A DNA stretch of 32,576 nucleotides, taken from Branchiostoma floridae (Eukaryota > Chordata > Leptocardii > Amphioxiformes > Branchiostomatidae). How positions within the stretch are numbered: the stretch's first letter is position 1; each line of letters opens with the position of its first letter. This document shows, one piece after another, positions 1 through 8,684 of this stretch. The stretch spans positions 5,301,330 to 5,333,905 of the forward strand of contig NC_049988.1 in NCBI RefSeq assembly GCF_000003815.2. Direction: 5' to 3'. Under the pieces are notes generated by a model. That model was not told the DNA's origin and did no database searches. It was given only the letters and a program-made list of their open reading frames with translations. A program made the translations under genes and the position numbers.

Positions 1-225
1 TATGGGGTACGTACATCCAGTGAACATGGTACCATGACAGCATTGTTAGAAAAGGTAGAATTGATGAAAAGCTGTGAAATTATTCTACCCCTCCCCTTCA
101 AATCACTTAATCTGATTATACAATAAAGTACCGTTTCAGGCAGATAGTGAACAATGTCGAAGATTGACGGTGTGAATGTTTGCCCGGTCGTCGTCATTTT
201 TTTCTTCTCTCCTGTTGTCCTCCAG

Positions 226-286
226 GCGCTCCGTGGCTGTTCATGATTCCTTGGATCGCAGTTCGAGTCACCCTACAGGACAAACG
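226..286 (+). CDS. GPCR exon: TM4 and start of ECL2
   Basis: 61-bp exon between ccag and gtgagt. It enters with the last two bases of a split codon and leaves with two bases of an Arg codon. It encodes APWLFMIPWIAVRVTLQDK, matching TM4 of class B receptors (the ..P.LFVVPW.. segment). Confidence 0.9.
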
Positions 287-3200
287 GTGAGTGATCTGAG
301 GAATAGATTTGTCCGTAGATAATATCAGATAGATAACGTCTGACGAGGAAGACACGAAGCTTGCAATGATGAATACACGGTTTTCACAATCAATTTGGCA
401 TGATTTGTATTATAGTCAATTTGCATAGTAAGTTTTTTTAGGCACAACCAAGGAGTACTTACTTCAGACGTATCGATGTCTATCAGACACCATCATCAGG
501 GTAGAATGACCGGAAACTACTTCTTGCTGCTACTTATAGCCGATGTAGGTGGCGCTGTAGCAACAAGAATGCCGTCCCAAACGTGGCTCAGCTTGTATCC
601 GGATCCCCCCTCGAATAATTGCCAACCTCATGAAGTTATTTATATATATAGGCAATTTGGTTTTGGTACTTAGCCTAGATTTTATATTACTGTTCTTGAC
701 ATTTGGATGGCTTATCCTTTGAAATAATCTTTACGTATCTTGACCACAAATTCTGCTAAAACATGAAGGAAACTAATGGTCTGTTTTGAGTACGATAATT
801 AAGAGTTAGGACCATTAATTGCCTAATGACAAACGCGTCATCAAATTTGATTGATTCATGTGCACAAATTTATAAAAGACTGTCAGTGACATTGACGTTG
901 GCATTATTAATAAGCATTACATTAGAATGTATTATCAACACTAGAAAGGCCGACATTTGCTTGAGACCAAATACAGCATATTTCAGCCATCTCCCTCCCC
1001 CTGCAACAATAGACTATTCCAAAATCACCCATGTGCAAAAATGGAACACTTTGTTTAAAAGTCACTTCTATTAATGGCACTTAATGACCCTAAAATGAAT
1101 CTTACAAAATTCCCAGTGCAAGAATGGACTCTTCCAGTGCACCCCATGTGAATTTTCACAATAGACCAGTCCAGAAATACTCCCACTGAAAACATGGCCT
1201 TTTGATTAATCAACCCAGTCCAAAGTTGAACTAAGCAAAAAAGGCATGACAAGGTAAAAATAGACCAGTCCAAAAACTCTACGCTAAGAATGGAATATTG
1301 AATCATCACCTGTCTAAAGCTAAATTTGAAAACATCCCCATGCAAGAATGGACTCTTCTTGCGATACCCCTATGTAAAGTGGTGCAGTCCAAAAATACAT
1401 CCGCTAAAATTGGACTTGGAGGGAAGTCCCAAAAATGGAATTTAAAAATCCCCTCCTCCATGTAAGAATGGACTCTTCCAGCACAACCTATGTAAAATTG
1501 CAAAATAGACCAGTCATAAAATAACCACACTGAAACACTTTGACATATCTTATCACCAAAGTCCATAAACATATTTAAAAAAATGTCTCCCTCTGTGCAA
1601 GAATGGACTCTTCCAGTACACACCATGTAAAATTGCAAAATAGCCCAGTTCACAAATACTCCCACTGAGAGACTTTATATAATCAACAGTCCAAAGATGA
1701 ATTTTTAAAAATGTCCCCCCTCCGTGCCAGAATGGACTCATCCAGATAACACTAGGCTCACTGGCTGCCAATCCCCTTCATGATGTTGACTCAGGCTATG
1801 TGATTGGTTGCCTCTTTAATCAAGTTACTGGTATATATAGACATGTGCACATGCTGTCTTCAGGTGGGAGACCTCTGGCCAGTGGAAAATTACAAAAAGG
1901 CCCCAAATATATCATTTTGAAGTGGTTTATGCCAGAAATTATACATGGGTCATTTGAATGAATATCTAGTGCACCTTTTTACCAAAATTTAGGTCATTTG
2001 GTTATAAGACCAGGGAACAGGAGCCAAAAGCGTACGTTTTGGGTCAAACAATGGCCAAAAAATCCCAAAATTAAGCATTTTGTTGTACTGTAAGTGTTAT
2101 TGGATCCATGTGCGCATATGTAGATTGCACTCCTATACCAAATTTCAGGTCATTTGGTTGTAAAATGAGGGTGTAGGAGCCAAAAATGTCATTCTTTTGG
2201 TCAAAAATGTCAAAATTAAGCATTTTGTTGTACCGTATGCCAAAACTGTTATTGGATCTTTGTGGGCATATGATCAATGCACCTCTGTTCCAAATTTCAG
2301 GTCATTCGGCTGTAATACCACTGTACAGGGGGGCAAAATGTACATAAAAATTACAAAAAAAAACATGAATAAAATCATTTTAAAGGTAGATATGAAAAAA
2401 ATGAAAAAAAAAACCTAAGGGTATTGGTCCACTCTACCCTTGTGCCAAATTTCAAGTCATTCGGTCCAAGAACGACGGAGTTGATTCGATTTGAAGATTT
2501 GACAGGAGAAAAAAACATTACGAATACAATATATTTCACCATACCTATGGTATTGCTGAAATATAAAAAGGCACTCTTGACACCAATTCCAACGCTATTC
2601 GATTACATTTATGGATTGGAACTTTATAAAGTATACGTTAAGTATGAAAAAGCAATGCTGACGCCGCTTATGAAACAATATCAAAACCTTTTTAAACATC
2701 TCTGGTTTTGTCTGTTGCCATTTGCAACTGAGAGGTGGAAATCAGTGATTAGTATTGAGAGGGAATTGGTTGAGAATAGCCCGAAAACAAGTTGTCACGA
2801 GTAAGACATACTTACTCGTATATGTTGTACTGGTCGTGAGAAGTCGTGCCGTGGGAAGGTCTTAAAATGTGTGAAGGTGGTAATTCTGAGGAAATGGTAG
2901 ACATCAATCATTGTGATTAACTTTCCCTACTAGTAAGTATCAAAGCTTTTATCACGGAGTAGTCCTGCAGAAACACCTAAGTCCTGCAGAAACACCTAGG
3001 TCCCACCTGGCCACAGACTGCAAGATGCAGAAGAGTCTGGAACAGTTCAAGGGAGGGGTTCCTCAAAGAGAGCGACAATGATGATGATGATGATGATGAG
3101 TCCCCTCATATTTAGCGTATCATTATCCGTTCATTTGTTTTTCTTTCCAGCTGCTGGGAAATCAAACATCTTCAGTACTGGTGGATCTACCGGGGGCCCA

Positions 3201-6200
3201 TCCTGGTGTCAGTTCTGGTGAGGAGAGCCGTTCTTATGCTTCAGTCACATTTTCCAACCGGTACACCGCCGGGTAGCTTACCTCTTTCTGGCAGGGCTTC
3301 TTGAAGGCCGAGGTTATACCGGGCTATTTGAGGGCTCGGGCGGGTCTCCGTTTAATTTTGATTCAGGCTTTAGTTAAGCCCATACCCAAACCGTAACCAA
3401 ATCGTGATGGAATGGCGCCCGTCATGAAATAGATACGGATTCACACAGACCGCAGCTCGGGAGCCAGGGGGTTCTGTCCAAAAGCTCAACACGTAACCTT
3501 ACATTATTTCGTAGCGTGGACTCCTCTCATATCGTAGACAATGTAGAAATAAAACGTTTTCTGTCTGTACTTTCATTTTTACTGAAGTTGCGAACAATGT
3601 TTCTGTAAGGTAGTATGATTATATAAACGAAAATATAAGTTTTACTGGCAGCTCATCTGTGTTGGTAGTAACCATTATGTAGTACAATGCTTAACTTTCT
3701 TTGTGTGTTCGCAAGCTGATGTGCCTATGACTCTCGCAAGTTTAACATTGTGAAATGATTTGTCATTATTAATCCTCGGAAATATGACATTGGTCGATGA
3801 CAAATTGATCCGTGTTCACCTCAGTTTTGGAGAAAATGAGGAAGTAACTGACAAAAAAGGTTTCAGACACAAATGATATATGCTTTAGCAATATTCTGGC
3901 GTATTCCAGAGTATTTGTTCAACTGTTTGCTTTCTTTTTCCAGGTCAATTTTGTTCTATTCCTGAATATAGTTCGCATCCTGGCGGTCAAATTGAAACAG
4001 GCAAACAGAAGCAGGGAACATTCCACACAATACAAGTAAGCCCAACAGTACAGTACCTTTTGTAAACAGTTTCTTCATGTGAGTAACATCGATACCAAAA
4101 TACCGCCACGTTTACTGCGATATCTCAAGCGATACTAATTTGACGAATGATCATTTTCCAGTTCAATGTTGTCACTATGTTCTTCCCATGGCGAGCTTGC
4201 CTGCTCCGATGTAGAACTTTTTACCCTGTTGTCTTGCATCATTATCAGAGCATTTTTGGAAATTTCTTGAGCACACAAATGTCTTCAGTGTGCACACCTA
4301 GGAAATTAATGTTGCTGCACAGGCGGGTTTGATTTTATTTTATTTATTCGGTTGTATAGAGAGAAATACAGTTAGAGTTACTCAACTAGCCGGAGTCTAT
4401 TATCAATAGTTAGCCCTGGTAACTGTGCAATTTACAATAACAGCAACACGTTTATCAATATATCGATACATGTTTGTTCTTTTTCGAAGTAGGTTATACA
4501 GACAACGCAGGATAGGGACAACTTTAAATACGTAAACGACCTCACTCGCTCACATCCTTACATCTATCGTTTATTTTGTTCGGCGGTATTACGATTAGTG
4601 GAGGTATTATGGAAATGGGTGTTGATAAAAGTATAACACAACAAAACGTCTTCTTACCTGCCAACGCTCCGGTAGTGTTTTTGTATGTCGGAATTCTGTT
4701 TCACTACCAGCTGAAGCGCAGCGGTGGAGCAATAGTGTCCCAAGCATGGCGTCCAACCTGTATCCTCCCTCCTTCGTCCCGGTTTATGGCTGAAGTAATT
4801 TTTTTCAGACGGAGAAAATACGCCTGTTACAATTCACCGGTGGACGTTCAACATGTATGGCTCGAACTTGCCCTCAATCCCAACCAGTTAGGACATATGT
4901 TATATCTCCACTTAACCGTTTCTCTCTGTATGATAACTACAGGAAACTGACCCCCTGTTGTGATAATGCCCTGTGTTATATCTCCACTAAACCGTTCCTT
5001 CTGTGTGATAACTACAGAAAGCTGACCAACTGTTGTGACAATGTCCTGTGCTATATTCATATCTCCACTAAACCGCCCATTCTGTGTGATAACTACAGAA
5101 AGCTGAACCCCTGTTGTGATAATGTCCTGTGTTATATCTCCACTAAACCGTTCCTTCTGTGTGATAACTACAGGAAGCTGACCAACTGTTGTGATAATGT
5201 CCTGTGTTATATCTCCACTAAACCGTTCCTTCTGTGTGATAACTAAAGGAAGCTGACCAACTGTTGTGATAATGTCCTGTGTTATATCTCCACTAAACCG
5301 TTCCTTCTGTGTGATAACAACAGGAAGCTGACCCCCTGTTGTGATAATGTCCTGTGTTATATCTCCACTAAACCGTTCCTTCTGTGTGATAACAACAGGA
5401 AGCTGACCCCCTGTTGTGATAATGTCCTGTGTTATATTTATATCTCCACTAAACCGTCCGTTCTGTGTGATAACTACAGAAAGCTGACACCCTGTTGTGA
5501 TAATGTCCTGTGTTATATCTCCACTAAACCGTTCCTTCTGTGTGATAACTAAAGGAAGCTGACCAACTGTTGTGACAATGCCCTGTGTTATATCTCCACT
5601 AAACCGTTCCTTCTGTGTGATAACTACAGGAAGCTGACCAACTGTTGTGATAATGTCCTGTGTTATATCTCCACTAAACCGTTCCTTCTGTGTGATAACT
5701 AAAGGAAGCTGACCAACTGTTGTGACAATGCCCTGTGTTATATCTCCACTAAACCGTTCCTTCTGTGTGATAACTACAGGAAGCTGACCAACTGTTGTGA
5801 TAATGTCCTGTGTTATATCTCCACTAAACCGTTCCTTCTGTGTGATAACTAAAGGAAGCTGACCAACTGTTGTGATAATGTCCTGTGTTATATCTCCACT
5901 AAACCGTTCCTTCTGTGTGATAACTACAGGAAGCTGACCAACTGTTGTGATAATGTCCTGTGTTATATCTCCACTAAACCGTTCCTTCTGTGTGATAACT
6001 AAAGGAAGCTGACCAACTGTTGTGATAATGCCCTGTGTTATATCTCCACTAAACCGTTCCTTCTGTGTGATAACTAAAGGAAGCTGACCAACTGTTGTGA
6101 TAATGCCCTGTGTTATATCTCCACTAAACCGTTCCTTCTGTGTGATAACTAAAGGAAGCTGACCAACTGTTGTGACAATGCCCTGTGTTATATCTCCACT

Positions 6201-7627
6201 AAACCGTTCCTTCTGTGTGATAACTAAAGGAAGCTGACCAACTGTTGTGATAATGCCCTGTGTTATATCTCCACTTAACCGTTCCTTCTGTGTGATAACA
6301 ACAGGAAGCTGACCCCCTGTTGTGATAATGTCCTGTGTTATATTTATATCTCCACTAAACCGTCCGTTCTGTGTGATAACTACAGAAAGCTGACACCCTG
6401 TTGTGATAATGTCCTGTGTTATATCTCCACTAAACCGTTCCTTCTGTGTGATAACTAAAGGAAGCTGACCAACTGTTGTGACAATGCCCTGTGTTATATC
6501 TCCACTAAACCGTTCCTTCTGTGTGATAACTAAAGGAAGCTGACCAACTGTTGTGATAATGCCCTGTGTTATATCTCCACTTAACCGTTCCTTCTGTGTG
6601 ATAACTACAGGAAGCTGACCCGCTCCACACTTGTGTTGATTCCACTCTTTGGAGTTCACTACATCGTCTTCATCGGCCTTCCTGAAGACGTCACGGGGCA
6701 GGTGAAATATGTCAGCTACTTCTTCGACACTTTCATGAACTCATTCCAGGTAAGTTAAGGAGATCAAGGGCATGATAAGTTATGTTTTTATCACATTCAT
6801 TCAGGAAAGTTTACTACAAAAAGTGTCTTGTCCATTTTTTATCTTGACTTTTTTTAGGGGCAAAATTTCTACTTTTGAAAAATGAGATCATATAAATTAC
6901 AAACATGAGACTATAGAATGGTGAAGTAGACTCAAGTGACTAAATATATAGTGTAGTTGACGTGCTTAGATTTGTCTGAGCAACGAGTCACATATAAAAT
7001 GACATTAAACAACATTTTTAGATCTATGCCTTACAATTTTTTAGGAGAAAACTTTGATGTGTTATTTTGTTACAGGGGATGATAGTGGCCGTACTATACT
7101 GCTTCATGAATGGAGAGGTGAGGAACATATTTGCAGTTTATGTTAGAAAAGTTTGACTTCTTCTTCTTTCGTGTCATCACTGCACTTTCGTGTCCTCACT
7201 AATGTTTGACTGTAATCATATTTAGATCATTTACAACTACTGTACTTCGCTTCCGTATTATTTAAATTAGTTATTTTATGAGAATCACATCAAATCACTT
7301 GTATTACCGCTAGGCGCAATATGTGAAATAAATAATAGAATAGTAACACAGCAATCCTTTGTCCAATGATTACTACAAATGTAAACTTGCTGTTGATAGG
7401 TTCAGTCGGAGCTGAAGAGAAGGTGGGGTCTTTGGCGGGAAAGTCGAGAACTCGGCTGGGAGCGACAAAGCGGACTGCCGACCACCACTCTTTCATTGGT
7501 CAGTCGGGGGTCACGTGACAGTCCAGGAAACTCGCCCCCTCGGTCACCACGGGTATCCAAGGCCTTGCCGGACTCGCCGGTACTCATCCACTACAGAGAG
7601 TACCGGGTGGGAGACACCACTTTGTGA
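226..7627 (+). CDS. Class B1 (secretin-family) GPCR, 3' part: TM4 to C-terminus, PTH/glucagon-receptor-like
   Basis: A seven-helix receptor for a peptide hormone, expected at the plasma membrane and coupled mainly to Gs. Six exons are visible: 226-286, 3151-3217, 3944-4035, 6611-6749, 7076-7117 and 7400-7627 (stop TGA 7625-7627). All junctions are GT..AG and the phases join without a break, giving 208 residues before the stop. Family hallmarks are the ECL2 Cys-Trp-Glu, TM5 VNFVLFLNIVRILAVKL, TM6 RSTLVLIPLFGVHYIVF, and TM7 NSFQG...VLYCFMNGE running into helix 8 EVQSELKRRW. The 42-bp TM7 exon and the 61-bp TM4 exon are typical class B sizes. The QYKKL-x-RSTLVLIPLFGVHYIVF and NSFQG segments look closest to PTH receptors, while VQSELKRRW is also glucagon-receptor-like, so I leave the subtype open. 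The hormone-binding ectodomain and TM1-TM3 must lie upstream of the window. Family assignment is very secure; subtype is inference. Confidence 0.95.
287..941. other. Intron sequence, nothing recognised
   Basis: A/T-rich intronic DNA between the TM4 exon and a dispersed repeat. No exon-like segment, RNA gene or clear repeat is seen. Confidence 0.5.
942..1780. repeat. Dispersed repeat, copy 1, with internal 'caagaatggactctt' subrepeats
   Basis: The head (gaaaggccgacatttg... to about 1070) is closely matched at 28689-28810 near the other end of the window. The body contains at least five diverged subunits beginning with gcaagaatggactcttcca near 1117, 1341, 1465, 1598 and 1728, each followed by catgtaaaattgcaaaatag and accagtcca-type text, at irregular spacing. 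Several short open frames on the minus strand here arise from this repetition. The family was not identified. Confidence 0.75.
1976..2460. repeat. Diverged tandem repeat, ~155-bp period
   Basis: The core ccaaatttcaggtcatttgg recurs near 1991, 2147, 2299 and (diverged) 2454, so the period is 152-156 bp. The units also share aattaagcattttgttgta and gttattggatc. About three copies are visible. Confidence 0.75.
2470..3150. other. Intron remainder, no gene seen
   Basis: Contains a 19-bp direct duplication (agtcctgcagaaacaccta twice, about 2961-2998) and an ATG microsatellite. A 126-codon open frame at 2424-2804 begins in the repeat above and resembles nothing I know. Confidence 0.4.
3078..3098. 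repeat. (ATG)7 microsatellite
   Basis: Seven perfect ATG units in the intron, about 50 bases upstream of the ECL2/TM5 exon. Confidence 0.9.
3151..3217 (+). CDS. GPCR exon: ECL2 Cys-Trp and start of TM5
   Basis: 67-bp exon between tttccag and gtgagg. Its first base completes the split Arg codon; then follow CWEIKHLQYWWIYRGPILV and SVL. The Cys is the one that pairs with the top of TM3 in this family, and WWI..GPI is the conserved TM5 entry. It ends in phase 0. Confidence 0.93.
3218..3943. other. Intron, nothing recognised
   Basis: Unique-looking intronic sequence between the ECL2 and TM5 exons. No coding homology, RNA gene or repeat is evident. Confidence 0.4.
3944..4035 (+). CDS. GPCR exon: TM5 and intracellular loop 3
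   Basis: 92-bp exon between tttttccag and gtaagc. It encodes VNFVLFLNIVRILAVKLKQ followed by a basic loop ANRSREHSTQY, and ends with two bases of a Lys codon. The VNFxLFxNIxRIL motif is diagnostic of class B1 TM5. Confidence 0.95.
4036..4897. other. Intron, 5' part, upstream of the minisatellite
   Basis: Intronic DNA between the TM5 exon and the array. It holds an A/T-rich tract (4332-4350) and no recognised coding segment. Short open frames here (for example 4147-4332 and 4576-4950) lack any family signature. Confidence 0.4.
4898..6620. repeat. 75-bp minisatellite, ~23 units, derived from a splice acceptor plus exon start
   Basis: The unit is gaagctgacc, then aactgttgtgataatgtcct, gtgttatatctccactaaac, cgttccttctgtgtgataac, and tacag, taaag or aacag. 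Period is 75 bp (checked at 5221, 5296 and 5371), with three 81-bp variants carrying an extra ttatat- or tcatat-type six bases (near 5057, 5436 and 6341). Because 75 is a multiple of three, one antisense frame stays open for 603 codons (4848-6659) with a 25-residue period. The sense frame is closed by TAA in units with taaag or cacttaacc. I regard both frames as by-products of repetition. The array fills most of the intron before the TM6 exon and ends ten bases inside that exon. Confidence 0.97.
6588..6620 (+). promoter_or_regulatory. Authentic splice acceptor of the TM6 exon inside the last minisatellite unit
   Basis: The pyrimidine-containing stretch ttccttctgtgtgataac is followed by tacag|gaagctgacc. 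The sequence matches the repeat unit up to base 6620 and departs from it at cgctcc, where unique receptor coding sequence begins. Only phase and protein homology identify this copy as the functional one. Confidence 0.85.
6611..6749 (+). CDS. GPCR exon: TM6 and ECL3, acceptor shared with a minisatellite
   Basis: 139-bp exon from ctacag| to ttccag|gtaagt. After completing the split Lys it encodes KLTRSTLVLIPLFGVHYIVF (TM6, with the PLFGxH core), then IGLPEDVTGQVKYVSYFFDT (ECL3 and start of TM7) and FMNSFQ. Phase 0 at the end. Its first ten bases, GAAGCTGACC, and the whole acceptor upstream are the final unit of the 75-bp tandem array, so the exon boundary lies inside the repeat. Confidence 0.95.
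6750..7399. other. Two short introns around the TM7 exon
   Basis: Introns 6750-7075 and 7118-7399 contain A/T-rich unique sequence with no recognised element. Confidence 0.5.
7076..7117 (+). CDS. GPCR 42-bp exon: TM7
   Basis: Encodes GMIVAVLYCFMNGE in phase 0, between ttacag and gtgagg. A 42-bp exon for this TM7 segment is a conserved gene-structure feature of class B1 receptors. Confidence 0.95.
7400..7627 (+). CDS. GPCR terminal exon: helix 8 and cytoplasmic tail
   Basis: Starts after gatag with VQSELKRRW (helix 8) and continues for 75 codons to TGA. The tail is short for the family and rich in Ser-Pro and Arg (for example GNSPPRSPRVSK and LPDSP), which could be phosphorylated. No acidic or dileucine sorting motif stands out. 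I cannot place a polyadenylation site with confidence. Confidence 0.9.
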   Translation, partial: VQSELKRRWGLWRESRELGWERQSGLPTTTLSLVSRGSRDSPGNSPPRSPRVSKALPDSPVLIHYREYRVGDTTL

Positions 7628-8516
7628 GGAGCACATTGTGGACTAGGATTCCTCAGATGACATATTTGGTCATCCATCCAGTGATGTGACTCTATGACAC
7701 ACAAACTTAGAAGGCGACATCCTGTAAAATCGTCAACTATGTCGTGAGACAATACATCAGAACATCTGTTCCCCAAAACGATTTATAAAAAGTAATTTAT
7801 CCTATACTTTCAGTATGAAACCCATTCCTCAAAATTCACGATAAGCTTCTAGATAAGATTCTATTTCAATGTACGTCCTAGAAGATGAAGGTCCCACTCA
7901 ACACTGCCCAAAACACTGCAAGAAAAGAGTCCGTAGACTATCCGTTGGGGTTTCCTACAACGTGACCTAAGAATAACGTAAAGCGTCGGCGATCATGCAA
8001 GTCAAATTAAATGCCCTGCGTTCTTACATTAAGAGGGGATTGAGGGAGACATCCTCTCACGGTTGGTCGGTCGTGACCACCTGCCTATAACGACTGCTGT
8101 TGCTCTGAATCGTGAGTGGTTGTCTTAGGCAGGTTTTGCTGTAGCGCTGGTTTAGCTTTACCCGCGGGACAACCTGTTTCTATTTATTTACAAAATTATG
8201 TTTAAAGATGTCAAGTCGACAAATGGAGGTTTTAAACCGCAATGATTTAGATATATAATGCAGTTTGAAACCACCTCAATCCACTTGATATCTCTTAAAT
8301 ACAGTATTTTACCCCCAAAACGGATGTAGGTTACTCCTCTGACAGTAGGGAATTGGCGTTAGTTGTAAAGTTGATGTTAAATGTACATAGGACAGTTGGC
8401 TCTGTCAGCATTGCGTCAGCTCTACATCGCGCCGACAGTGTTTTACTGACGACAATATCAACTCTGGGACGTCTTATCGTTGACAAGATTCATTAGTCAC
8501 GTATGTACACAGTTAT
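7628..8516. other. Intergenic, receptor 3' flank
   Basis: Presumably includes the 3' UTR of the receptor, but no convincing polyadenylation signal close to the stop was seen. No gene recognised. Confidence 0.4.
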
Positions 8517-8684
8517 TAGAATTTTTCATCAAGCAGTGACTACTTTTAAAGGTAAACACACGTACCTCCAAATTTTCGATGGCTACCAGTCCATCTTGAT
8601 CACGGAGTGGCCCAGTTCTCGCGAGAGTTTGGAGGTACGTGTGTTTAACTTTCACAAGTAGTCACTGCTTGATGAAAAATTCTA
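8517..8684. mobile_element. 168-bp fold-back element (MITE-like)
   Basis: The left arm tagaatttttcatcaagcag, tgactacttttaaaggtaaa, cacacgtacctcca is matched by the inverse of the right arm (tggaggtacgtgtgtttaac ... attcta) with a few mismatches, giving about 55-bp arms around a ~60-bp centre. The arms nearly reach the element ends. A clear target duplication is not evident. No coding capacity. Confidence 0.85.

Noticed and set aside
2424-2804. 126-codon frame as a gene
   Set aside because: Its 5' end lies in the dispersed repeat, it sits in an intron, and no domain is recognisable.
4848-6659. 603-codon minus-strand frame as a real repetitive protein
   Set aside because: It coincides with the 75-bp minisatellite in an intron of an expressed-type gene on the other strand. 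A period divisible by three explains the open frame. No signal peptide or domain.
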